NCBI RefSeq assembly: GCF_000342045.1
Contig: NZ_AONQ01000034.1
Coordinates: 1-48,842, forward strand
Source: Paramagnetospirillum caucaseum
Lineage (GTDB): Bacteria > Pseudomonadota > Alphaproteobacteria > Rhodospirillales > Magnetospirillaceae
Direction of reading: 5' to 3'
DNA: 48,842 nt
Part shown: in pieces, positions 26,509-35,500 of the stretch
Layout: each line of letters starts with the position of its first letter
Position numbering within the stretch: position 1 is the stretch's first letter
The notes under the pieces: generated by a model
Told to the model about the DNA's origin: nothing
Databases searched by the model: none
Seen by the model: the letters and a program-made list of their open reading frames with translations, nothing else
Position numbers and translations under genes: made by a program

Positions 26509-27279
26509 CTAGTTGATCTTGAAGCCGTACTTGACGAAGACTCCCTTGGCCTCGGGACCCTTGATGGTGTCCAGCAGCGCCTTGGTGGCGGGGGTTTCCT
26601 TGCCGGCGATCAGGGCGAAGGGATAGACGATGGGGTCATGCATGGTGTCGGGGAACACGCCGACCACCTTGACCTTCTTGGACACAGCGGCGTCGGTGGC
26701 GTAGACCACGCCCAGCGGAACCTCGCCGCGCTCGACGAAGGCCAGGGCGGCGCGGACCGAATCGGTGGCGGCGATCTTGGGCTCCAGGGCCTTCCACTGG
26801 CCGGCCCGTTCCATGGCCTGCTTGAAGTAGAGGCCAACCGGCACGGCGTCGGGATTGCCGGTGGCGATGCGGCCCGCTCCCGCCAGGGCGGCGATGTCGG
26901 TCTGGGGCGTCAGCTCGATCCTGCCCTGCTTGGAATCGGCGGGGGCAACCAGCACCAGGGCGTTGCCCAGCAGGTTGAAGCGCGAGTCCTGGTTGATCAG
27001 CTTCTTCCCAGCCAGATAATCCATCCATTTCAAGTCGGCGGAGGCGAAGACCTGTCCGGGGCCGCCCTGTTCCACCTGCTTGGCCAGGGCCGACGAGGCG
27101 GCGTAGGAGGGAACCATCCTGTGGCCGGTCCGGGCGGTGAACTGTTCGCCGATCTCGTTCAGCGCATTGGTCAGCGAGGCGGCGGCGAACACCACCACGT
27201 CCTCGGCATGGGCCTGGGCCACGACGGCAACGGAAAGGAGGAGGCCGGCGACGGTCCCCAACAGGCGGTTCATCAGCAT
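26509..27279 (-). CDS. modA: ModA, periplasmic molybdate-binding protein
   Basis: A 256-residue ABC-transporter binding protein with a Sec signal peptide (LLGTVAGLLLSVAVVAQAHA, cleavage after AHA). The mature N-terminus VVVFAAASLTNALNEIGEQF and GQVFASADLKWMDYL are typical ModA ligand-loop motifs. The start at 27279 has ribosome-binding site AAGGAG; longer open frames upstream are ruled out by this signal. It is regulated by the ModE box 20 bp upstream. Oddly, no modB or modC permease or ATPase gene follows: the next gene on the left, kdpE, points toward it. Confidence 0.94.
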   Translation of the reverse strand: MLMNRLLGTVAGLLLSVAVVAQAHAEDVVVFAAASLTNALNEIGEQFTARTGHRMVPSYAASSALAKQVEQGGPGQVFASADLKWMDYLAGKKLINQDSRFNLLGNALVLVAPADSKQGRIELTPQTDIAALAGAGRIATGNPDAVPVGLYFKQAMERAGQWKALEPKIAATDSVRAALAFVERGEVPLGVVYATDAAVSKKVKVVGVFPDTMHDPIVYPFALIAGKETPATKALLDTIKGPEAKGVFVKYGFKIN

Positions 27280-27298
27280 CGGCTCGCTCCTTGCTCCG

Positions 27299-27327
27299 AT
27301 CGAAATATAGTACATGTATATAGCGAT
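27299..27327. promoter_or_regulatory. ModE operator (molybdate box)
   Basis: ATCGAAATATA (27299-27309), 7-bp spacer, TATATAGCGAT (27317-27327). This matches the known ModE consensus, with half-sites related to ATCGCTATATA and a 6-8 bp gap. It begins 20 bp upstream of the modA ATG, where ModE bound to molybdate would block transcription. The modE gene lies divergently downstream. Confidence 0.88.
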
Positions 27328-27361
27328 GGGATTTTCCCGGCAACCCGGAATGGGCATGATA

Positions 27362-27404
27362 CCTCCGGCCTTATGAACCGGCTTGCGGTTCATAAGGCCG
27401 GAGG
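27362..27404. repeat. Perfect 19-bp hairpin between modA and modE
   Basis: 27362-27380 and 27386-27404 are exact reverse complements with a 5-base loop (GCTTG). No T-tract follows on either side, so it is not a standard terminator. It is 35 bp beyond the ModE box and about 110 bp before modE. It could be an operator, a structured 5' leader of modE, or a mobile palindromic repeat. Confidence 0.75.
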
Positions 27405-27514
27405 CAAGCGCGACCGCGCGTCTCGGCTCATGCCGAGAAAGCCAAGCAAAGCGCCCGGCGCCGCCGCATTTTCTGGCTGACGGCGGCAAGCCTGGCGTCA
27501 TATTGTCAGGACAC

Positions 27515-28327
27515 ATGACGAGGGGCGCCGCCGTGACGGACAGTAAAGTCGAAGCCATTTTGGCGCTGAGGGGCGGCGGCCGTTCGCCCGTCGGGCGCGA
27601 CCGCATCGCCCTGCTGGAGGCGGTGGACCGCCACGGCAGCATCACCAAGGCCGCCCAGGCCGTGGGACTCAGCTACAAGGCGGCGTGGGACGCGCTCAAC
27701 GCCGTCAACAACCTGCTGCCGCGCCCGGCGGTGGCGGCCCAGACCGGCGGCCGCAACGGTGGCGGTGCCGTGGTCACCGAGGACGGCAAGGCCCTGATCG
27801 CCGCCTTCCGTCTGCTGGAAGATCGGCTGTCCCGCGCGGCCGCCCTGTTCGGCGATGCCAGCACGCCCATCGATCCCATCATCCTGCTTCGGAGTCTCGG
27901 CATGAAGACCAGCGCCCGCAATGCCTTCCGCTGTACCGTCTCCGAGATCCGCCGGGGCAGCGTCAACGCCGAGGTGATCCTGCGCCTCACCGATACGCAG
28001 ACCCTGGCCGCCACCGTCACCGAAGAGAGCCTGCGCGATCTCGGCATCACCGTCGGCCAGCCCGTTACCGCCTTGGCGAAGGCCTCCTTCGTCATGCTGG
28101 CGACCGGCACGACGCCGCCGCCGGTATCGGCGCGCAACCGCATCCCCGGCACCGTCGCCCGCCGCGAGGATGGGCCGGTCAGCAGCGAGATCACCCTGGA
28201 CATCGGCGGCGGCAAGGTCCTGACCGCCATGGTGACCCGGGACGGAGCCGACGAACTGGGGCTGCAGCCCGGCACGTTTGCCTGGGCCTTGTTCAAGGCG
28301 TCCCACGTCATCCTGGCGGTGGAATAG
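27515..28327 (+). CDS. modE: ModE-family molybdate-responsive regulator
   Basis: A 270-residue regulator. The N-terminal winged helix (AVDRHGSITKAAQAVGLSYK, then AAWDALNAVNNLLPRP) binds DNA. The C-terminal half has two Mop/TOBE repeats (SARNAFRCTVSEIRRGSVNA and SARNRIPGTVARREDGPVSS), which bind molybdate. The ATG at 27515 gives MTRGAAVTDSKVEAILAL; a GTG at 27532 is possible. ModE represses molybdate uptake genes when molybdate is plentiful; its likely target is the box at 27299-27327. Confidence 0.93.
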   Translation: MTRGAAVTDSKVEAILALRGGGRSPVGRDRIALLEAVDRHGSITKAAQAVGLSYKAAWDALNAVNNLLPRPAVAAQTGGRNGGGAVVTEDGKALIAAFRLLEDRLSRAAALFGDASTPIDPIILLRSLGMKTSARNAFRCTVSEIRRGSVNAEVILRLTDTQTLAATVTEESLRDLGITVGQPVTALAKASFVMLATGTTPPPVSARNRIPGTVARREDGPVSSEITLDIGGGKVLTAMVTRDGADELGLQPGTFAWALFKASHVILAVE

Positions 28328-28436
28328 GCGGCGTGGCCGAATACGGAGCTGGCCGATATTTTGACAACCATGGCAACCTTATGGCAGCATTTGTCGGGGG
28401 ATATGGCCACCAATCAGTATGATCACGAGGGGCGGT

Positions 28437-29237
28437 ATGGGGTGGTGGAGGCGGGTGCTGCAAATTTTTCGCACGGAGGACGGTGGCGTGGCCGACCCGG
28501 CCGGCCCCGCGCCGGTGCGCCTGGAGATGGCCGCGCTGACCGATCCCGGCAAGGTCAGGCAGAACAACGAGGATTGCTGTTTCGCCGATCCCGACCTGCG
28601 GCTGGCGCTGGTTGCCGACGGCATGGGCGGCCATGAGGCCGGCGAAGTCGCCAGCCGGATGGTCGTCGACGAGATCGTGACCCGGCTGGCCACGTGCCGG
28701 TCCGACGACATCCAGGCGGCCATGGTCTCCGTTCAGGAGGCCGTGGCGAGCGCCAACGGCAAGCTGGTGGCGGAAAACGTCCGCCGCGGCGGGGACGGGG
28801 CGAAGCGGATGGGCACCACCCTGGCCGGGGCGTGGTGGCCCAGCCTGGACCGGGTGGTGGTCTTCAACGTCGGGGACAGCCGGGTCTATCGCCTGCGCGG
28901 CCAAGGCCTGACCCAGCTCAGCCAGGATCACTCGGTATACGAGGAGTGGCGGCGGGCCGGGGCGGTCGGCGCCGCCCCGCGCCGCAACATCCTGTCGCGG
29001 GCCATCGGCCCCTCGGACGAGGTTGCCGCCACCGTGACCCTGCACGATTGCGGCCAGGGGGATGTGATCATCCTGTGCTCGGACGGTTTGTGGGGCGTGG
29101 TGGAGGATGACCGCCTCGCCGAACTGGCCCGATCGGCATCGGGTGATGTCGCCGCCCTGTGCCGGCTGGCGACGGACAGCGCGCTGGCCGCCGGTGGCCC
29201 CGACAACGTCACCGTCGTCGCCGTGGCCGCCGGCTGA
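28437..29237 (+). CDS. PP2C-family Ser/Thr phosphatase
   Basis: A 266-residue PPM/PP2C phosphatase. Motifs in order: VRQNNEDCCF (metal-binding Asp), LALVADGMGGHEAGEVAS, MGTTLAGAW, VVVFNVGDSRVYRLRG, LSQDHSVYEEW, ILSRAIG, VIILCSDGLWGVVEDD and GGPDNVTVVAV. All metal ligands expected for the family are present. There is no membrane segment. The start at 28437 follows GAGGGG; an ATG at 28419 is also in frame. It ends 5 bp from the convergent kinase gene, so it very likely reverses that kinase's phosphorylations. Confidence 0.92.
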   Translation: MGWWRRVLQIFRTEDGGVADPAGPAPVRLEMAALTDPGKVRQNNEDCCFADPDLRLALVADGMGGHEAGEVASRMVVDEIVTRLATCRSDDIQAAMVSVQEAVASANGKLVAENVRRGGDGAKRMGTTLAGAWWPSLDRVVVFNVGDSRVYRLRGQGLTQLSQDHSVYEEWRRAGAVGAAPRRNILSRAIGPSDEVAATVTLHDCGQGDVIILCSDGLWGVVEDDRLAELARSASGDVAALCRLATDSALAAGGPDNVTVVAVAAG

Positions 29238-29242
29238 GGCGA

Positions 29243-30982
29243 TCAGCGGACGATACGGACCGTATACTCACCCTGACCGAAGGCGCCGGCCGCCTGATAG
29301 GCTTGCACCAGGGAGGACAGATCCGTGGTGTCGAGGGGGGCCAGATCCTTGCCGTGAAGGGCTTCGGCTACCTTGGGCGCGCTTTGGGTGGCGAAGCAGA
29401 TGAACCGCTCCTCCTGCCCGGCATTGTCCATCACCAGCTTGAACTTGCCGTTCGGGACGGCGAGGGGCTTGCCCGGCGCCGCCGCCCCGCTCGGCTGGAA
29501 GCGGTTGGGGAAGACGCGGGTGATGGTGCTCGACGCCTGCCGGTAATAGCAGGTCACCCAGGCCGGGCGGGTGACGGCGATGGAAAGCGTCAGCGGCGTG
29601 CCGGCGGGATAGGGCTTGTCGCCAAGCTGGCCGGTCACCGCAAGCACCGGGGCCGCCGCCGTGGCGGCGGGCTTGGCGGACGCCGTGGCCCCCGACGTCT
29701 TGGTCTTGACCTCGCCCAACTCCTTCTCCAGGTCGGCGTCGGCCCCCGCCACCGGGGTGGAGGCGGCCGGGGCCGGCGCGGTGGGCTTGGCGTCGCCGCC
29801 CTTGATCCGGACCTCGCCCAGTTCCTTCTCCAGGTCCATGTCCGAACCGGCCTTGGCCGGGTTGGAGGCCGGCGCCGGAGCGGGAGCCGGGGCCGGCGGC
29901 GGCTTGGGGGAGGAGGCGAGGAAATAGGCCCCCCCCGCCCCGGCCAGCGTCAGGCCGGCGACGGCAGCGGCGATCAGCGGCATGCGGCTGCCTTGCCGCT
30001 TGTGCTGGACGACGATGGTGGCGTCGTCGGTGCTCCCGATTATGGTGGCGGCCATCAGGGTTGCGTCACCGCCGCGCGTCACCACGGTGGGGTCGTCGCC
30101 GGAAACGGCGCGGCCGGCGGCCGAGGGCATGGCGAGCGGCGCGGCGACCTTGCCGGTGGCGGCCATGGCGAGGGCGTCGGCGAATTCCTTGGCGGTCTGG
30201 AAGCGCTGGTCCGGGGCGCGGGCCATGCCCCTGACGACGACGGACTCGATGGCCGGCGGAATGCCGGCGGCCAGGCGGGTCATGGGGATCGGCTCGGTGG
30301 TCAGCACCCGGTGCATGACGGCGGTCAGGTTGTCGCCGGCGAAGGCCTTTTCGCCGGTCAGGCCCTGGTACAGGATCACGGCGGCGGAATAGAGGTCGCT
30401 GCGCGCATCCACCGGTTCGCCGGTGAACTGCTCCGGCGACATGTAGCTGGGCGAACCCATCACCGTGCCGATCTGGGTCAGGGTCGAGGATTCCAGGCGG
30501 GCGATGCCGAAATCCATGATCTTGGCCTGGCCGTCCTCGGTGATCAGGATGTTGGACGGCTTGATGTCGCGGTGGACGATCCCCTGGCGATGGGCATGCC
30601 CAAGGGCGGACAGAACCTGATCCATGATGGACAGCATGGTCTCGGTGGAGAACCGCTCGCCGGCCTGAAAGTACTGGGCCAGGGTCCGCCCCTTGACCAG
30701 TTCCATGGCGATGAAGGCGCGGCCGTCATCCTCGCCGTATTCGTAGACGGCGACGATATTGGGATGCTGCAGGCGGCCGGCGGCGATGGCCTCGCGCTTG
30801 AAGCGCTCGGCCGCCTCGGCGAACTCGGCGTCGGCGCCGCCGTCGTCGTTCTTCCTGGTCTTGATGGCGACAAGACGGCCGATGACCGGGTCGCGTCCCT
30901 GATAGACGATCCCCATCGCCCCCCGGCCAAGTTCGCCGATGATCTCGTACTTGCCGATCCTGCCGCTATCAACCGTTGCCAC
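29243..30982 (-). CDS. PknB-like membrane Ser/Thr kinase with DUF4384 domain
   Basis: A 579-residue kinase from GTG 30982 (AAGGGG ribosome-binding site). Motifs: GRGAMGIVYQGRD (P-loop), VAIKTRK (Lys), IVHRDIKPSNILI (catalytic loop), KIMDFGIARLE, GSPSYMSPEQF and DLYSAAVILYQGL. After a linker comes one TM helix (PLIAAAVAGLTLAGAGGAYF), then a Pro/Ala-rich periplasmic stretch with two repeats (DMDLEKELGEV and DADLEKELGEV). A C-terminal DUF4384-like domain has YPAGTPLTLSIAVTRPAWV and RVFPNRFQPSG. It is the last gene of the cyclase-RND operon, 20 bp after the barrel gene. Its natural target could be the FHA-bearing transporter two genes upstream. Confidence 0.9.
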   Translation of the reverse strand: MATVDSGRIGKYEIIGELGRGAMGIVYQGRDPVIGRLVAIKTRKNDDGGADAEFAEAAERFKREAIAAGRLQHPNIVAVYEYGEDDGRAFIAMELVKGRTLAQYFQAGERFSTETMLSIMDQVLSALGHAHRQGIVHRDIKPSNILITEDGQAKIMDFGIARLESSTLTQIGTVMGSPSYMSPEQFTGEPVDARSDLYSAAVILYQGLTGEKAFAGDNLTAVMHRVLTTEPIPMTRLAAGIPPAIESVVVRGMARAPDQRFQTAKEFADALAMAATGKVAAPLAMPSAAGRAVSGDDPTVVTRGGDATLMAATIIGSTDDATIVVQHKRQGSRMPLIAAAVAGLTLAGAGGAYFLASSPKPPPAPAPAPAPASNPAKAGSDMDLEKELGEVRIKGGDAKPTAPAPAASTPVAGADADLEKELGEVKTKTSGATASAKPAATAAAPVLAVTGQLGDKPYPAGTPLTLSIAVTRPAWVTCYYRQASSTITRVFPNRFQPSGAAAPGKPLAVPNGKFKLVMDNAGQEERFICFATQSAPKVAEALHGKDLAPLDTTDLSSLVQAYQAAGAFGQGEYTVRIVR

Positions 30983-31002
30983 TTGCCGTATCCCCTTCCA
31001 GG

Positions 31003-32580
31003 TCAGTGGTTCAAGACGACGCCGAAACGGATGAAGTCGTTCCGCCGCCAGCGCCCGTACAGCGTGTCCGGCTCGCCTCCGAAGGCGCTCATGTCGAGCT
31101 TGAACTTGATGTCTTCCGCATACTTGTACTCGGCGCCGGCCGATGCCGAGTGGTCGCCGTCGACAAAGTTCCTGGCGCCGCCGACATAGGTGCTCCACGC
31201 ATTGGAGATGCGGAAGATCACGCGGCCCAGCACGGCGTCGCGGAGGGGCCGGGACGACGAGGAATTGGCCAGGAACTGGCCGCTGCTCGACTGCTGGTCG
31301 GTGACCAGTTCGCCGGCATATTCCAGGATCGGCTGAATCTCGTCCAGCCCCAGGCTGTTGGCCAGGGCCGAGTCGCGATAGCTGAAGCCGACCACGTGCT
31401 TGATGAAATCCTGGTCCTGGTTGTGGCTGGCGATCTGCCACGACGCCTCGCCATGGAATTCCCAGCGGTCGATGGTGGTCGAGACGCCCGCCGCCAGCGT
31501 GCTGGCCATCGGGCGGTAGATCTCGGACATGGCCGCCCCGCGCTGGCGCAGGATGGGGTAGATGGTGGGGCCGTAATGGGCCAGGCCGAAATAGTCGAAG
31601 CCGCCGGCGGTGCCCTTGTAGCGCCCCAGATAGCCCCAGTTGCGCGCCGCGCCGTCATGGTAGTTCTCGGCCAGCGACGCGCCCGCCCCCAGGGCCGGCA
31701 TGGCGGTGAAGGCATAGCTGGAGGTGCCGCCGAACCAGCGGGAATTCTTGTGCGGCACGACGCTCACGTCGTCGGTCGGCAGGACCGCCAGGGTGAACTG
31801 GTCGTCTCCCACCGCCCGGTCGTAGCGGGCCTGCCAGCGGCCGGTGCGGAACGCCTGGGTCGGGTCGGCGGCATAGCTCGGCTCGAAACGGTCGGCGGGT
31901 GAATAGAGGGTGGACACCCCCATGGACAGCGGCGCCTTGCCGATGGTGACCGTGTTGCTTCCCATCTGGTGGGCCAGGGAGAGGGTGTCGACATCCACCC
32001 ATTTGGCGCGGTTGCCATGGGCTCCGGGGGCGGTGAAGACCCCCTTGTGCTCGTTGGTCGCCGTCGATCCGACGGCGTGCATCTTGAGGTTGAACTGGGT
32101 GTCCGGGGTGAGCGACGCCCGCGTGGTGATCTGGAACTTCGACCAGCCGACCGCATGGTCGTCCACCACCTGCCGGTTGGAATAGCCCATGGGGAAATAG
32201 GTGGTGAACAGGTCGAGCTGGTATTGCGCGCGCTTCACCAACTGGGCGAAGGGGTTGTCGGCAGTCTGCGGCGCCTTGCTCTCCTTCTTGGCGGCCGGCG
32301 CCGCCGTGTCGAGGAACTCGTCGTCGGAGGTATCCAGCATGCTCTTGCCGGCGGGAGGAGCCGCCTTCTTGACCGGCTGCGCCTCCATCTGGCTTTCGAT
32401 GTCGCCGAAGCTGTCGTCGATCTTGTCCTTGGCCTGGGCGGTTCCGGCAGCCGTGACGACCATGCCCGCCAGGATCGGACCCGCCAATATCAGGGATGAG
32501 ATCCGCACGTTTTTCCTCCAATCCACACTGCGTCTTCCGCTGGCCGTCCCGGCCGCGATGATGGTCGATGTTCCGCTCAT
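31003..32580 (-). CDS. Putative outer-membrane beta-barrel protein
   Basis: A 525-residue exported protein whose start overlaps the RND gene stop (ATGA). The N-terminal signal has a long n-region (MSGTSTIIAAGTASGRRSVD), a hydrophobic core and cleavage after AQA. An acidic/Lys-rich linker with DSFGDIESQ and DTSDDEFLD follows. From about residue 115 there are regularly spaced aromatic strands (YQLDLFTTYFPMGYSNRQVV, FQITTRASLTPDTQFNL, and the C-terminal NDFIRFGVVLNH). The strand pattern fits a beta-barrel. I do not recognise a named family. Its place next to an RND transporter and a LolA-like carrier suggests the outer-membrane part of an export pathway. Confidence 0.7.
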   Translation of the reverse strand: MSGTSTIIAAGTASGRRSVDWRKNVRISSLILAGPILAGMVVTAAGTAQAKDKIDDSFGDIESQMEAQPVKKAAPPAGKSMLDTSDDEFLDTAAPAAKKESKAPQTADNPFAQLVKRAQYQLDLFTTYFPMGYSNRQVVDDHAVGWSKFQITTRASLTPDTQFNLKMHAVGSTATNEHKGVFTAPGAHGNRAKWVDVDTLSLAHQMGSNTVTIGKAPLSMGVSTLYSPADRFEPSYAADPTQAFRTGRWQARYDRAVGDDQFTLAVLPTDDVSVVPHKNSRWFGGTSSYAFTAMPALGAGASLAENYHDGAARNWGYLGRYKGTAGGFDYFGLAHYGPTIYPILRQRGAAMSEIYRPMASTLAAGVSTTIDRWEFHGEASWQIASHNQDQDFIKHVVGFSYRDSALANSLGLDEIQPILEYAGELVTDQQSSSGQFLANSSSSRPLRDAVLGRVIFRISNAWSTYVGGARNFVDGDHSASAGAEYKYAEDIKFKLDMSAFGGEPDTLYGRWRRNDFIRFGVVLNH

Positions 32581-35500
32581 GCGCCTGCCCCGAGCACCTC
32601 GTAGGCGACGGCGGTGGCCTCCGAGCCACCCTTGCGGCCGAGGCTGACCACGCCGCGGCCGGTCAGCTCGACGGTCTTCATGTGCAGGTCCCCGCTCTCG
32701 GCGAAGGTGCCGTTGGTGCTGTGGTCGCTGATGAAGAACCTCTGGTTCACGTACCGTACCGAGGCGTGGTTGCGCGACACCCGCTGCTCGCGCACGATCA
32801 GGTCGCAGGTGTCGGAACGCCCCAGCATCGCTTCCGGATTGCCGGCCCCCACATCCACCGTCTTGCCGCCGTGGGTCAGGCGCAGGCGCACCCCTTCCAC
32901 CGGCCCGCCGCCTCCGGCCCGGCGATTGCCGGCGACGCGCTCGGCGATGATCGCCGACAGGTTCTTGTGCAAGGTGGCGCGCAGCCAGGGATAGAAGCGC
33001 AGGCCGGTCCGGATGGAATCGGCGTCCATGGCGATGATCTTGCCGTCGCGGTTGGCGCGCACGGTGGCCAGGCGGGCGGTTTCGCCGACGAACCCGATCT
33101 CTCCGAACGTCTGGCCCGGCCCCAACTGGGCCAGCAGGGTCTCGCGGCCGTCGGCGTCGGTCTGCACCACGTCCACCGACCCCTTGAGGATCAGATAGAA
33201 ATTCCGGCCCATCTCTCCCTGGCGGATGATGGCGGTGCCCGCCGACACGTCCACCAGGCGCGAGGCCAGGATCGCCTTCTTGATCGACCATTTCGACATG
33301 GACTTGAACAGCGACGACTGCACCAGGGCGGTGTCGCCGACATTGAGGGCCACCACGTCCCAGACGCCGACCAGCCGGACGCCGCGCAGCAGGGCCGGCG
33401 TCATGAACAGGTCGACGAACATGGCGACGAAGATGGTGAAGGCCGACATCAGCCCGTATTGCGAGACGATGGTGAAATTGGACCCGGCCAGGATGACGAA
33501 GCCCAGCGACAGGGCCAGGGTGGTGGTGATCACCGGCACCACCTCGGAATAGAACGTCAGCTTGATCGCCTTGTCGGGGTCGGCCTCGTGGCGGCAGACG
33601 CCCAGATAGGCGGAAAAGAAGTGGATGGTGTCGTCCACGGCGATGCCCAGCGCCACCGCCGCCACCGACGCGGTTCCCGGGTTGAGCGGCAGACCGATGA
33701 GCCCCATGGTGCCGAAGCAGATGACGATCGGCACCATGTTGGGAATCATCGAGATGATTCCGGCCAGCAGCGACTGGTACAGCAGCGCCATCATGGCGAG
33801 GATCACCAGCGTCACCCACATCAGCGAGTCGGCCTGATTGTAGATCATGCCCTCGGCGGTGCGGTTGATCATCAGGTTCTTGCCGATGAAGTCAACGGCG
33901 GTGCCGTCCAGGGCCACCGAGCCCAGGCTGGCCTGGACCTTCTTGATGACCTCGTTGAAGTCGCTGGAATCCGAGATGTTGTGACGGACGATGATGTTGG
34001 TGTTGCGATAATCCGTGGTGACGTAGCGGTCCAGGTCCTGCCGCTTGAACAGCAGCAGGTACTGCTCGATCAGCTTGCGGCTGTCCGGCACGGTGTGGAA
34101 GGTCTCGGCTCCCCGATTCATCTCGCGGTGGACCAGGGCGAGGTGATCGGACAGCCCGGTCACCTTGTCGAAGACGGCGGCCTTGGTCAGCACTTTTTCC
34201 ACGGCTTCGGCCTGCCGCAGCATGGCCGGGTCGCGGAAATCCTTGTCCCCGGTGGCCCGCAGGGTGACGTAGAAGACCTGCATGCCGCTGATGTCGTCAT
34301 GCAGGCGCCTGGCGTCCTGGACCAGCGGGCTGGTGTCGTGGAAATAGGACAGCGGGTCGTTGCTGACCCGGATGCTCAGGGCGAAATACCCCATGACCAC
34401 GGTGATGACGGCGAACACCGCCAGCACCAGGCGGCGCTGGTCGCGGCCGACCATTTCCAGCCAGGCGACGAAGCGTCCGAGAATGCCGGTGGGGGCCTCC
34501 TCCATCGGCGGCAGGGAACTGGTGGTCGGGCCGATCAGGCGCAGCGCCAGCGGCATGGTCAGCACGGTGACCACGAAATTGGCGCTGAGGGCGAAGGCGG
34601 CCGAGAAGGCGAAGTCGATCATGATCGGAACGTCGTAGAGGGCATCGGACAGGAAGCCGATCACCGTGGTGGACGACGTCAGGATCAGGGCCAGGCTGAC
34701 ATGGCTGGTCATGAAGCGGATGGCGGCCATCCGGTCGACCTTCTGGCCGTTGGCCCGCTGGTTGGCGATGGCGCGCAGATAGCCCGACATCATATGGGTG
34801 TCCTCGGCCGAGCCGATGACGATGTTGAGGGCCGGCACCAGGGTGGTCAGCAGGGTCAGGGGGATGTTGGTCCAGCCCATGAAGCCCACGGTCCAGACGA
34901 TGGAGAGCCCCGCCGTGATCAGCGGGACCACGCTGGCGGTCCAGGTCCGCAGGAAGAAGAAGACCGTGCCGACCAGAATCACCGTCGACAGCGGCATGAA
35001 CAGGGTCAGGTCATAATTCATGCCCCGTTCGATTTCGATGTTCAGGCGCGGCGGGCCGATCTGGTAGATCCGCTCGAACTCGCCCTTGACGCGCCCGATG
35101 CTGTCCTCGATGCCGTCGTAGATCGTGTAGTTGGTGTCGCGGTCGATGGAGGCCCGGTTGAGGGAGATGGTGACCGCCGTGACCTTGCCGTCGTCGGACA
35201 GCAGATTGCGGCGCACCAGGGGGCTGTACAGCGCCTTGGCCAGGGAGGCCTGGGCCTCGGCCATGCCGGTGGGGACGGTATCGACCACCGGCTCGGTCTT
35301 CAGGGCGCCGTCCTCATCCTTGATGCTGAGGGCCGAGAACAGGCTGTCGACGCGCTGGATCTCCGGGTTCTTCTTGAGATCGCGGACCAGCCGGTCGAGG
35401 GCGGCCAGCTTTTCCGGGCTGAACAGGCGCTCGTCCCGGACATAGACGATGACGGTATTGTCCGAGCCGAACTCCTTGACCGAACGCGCATAATCGGCCC

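Noticed and set aside
29159-31189. 676-codon plus-strand frame opposite the Ser/Thr kinase gene
   Set aside because: Gly/Arg-rich shadow. The minus strand carries all kinase subdomain motifs in order.
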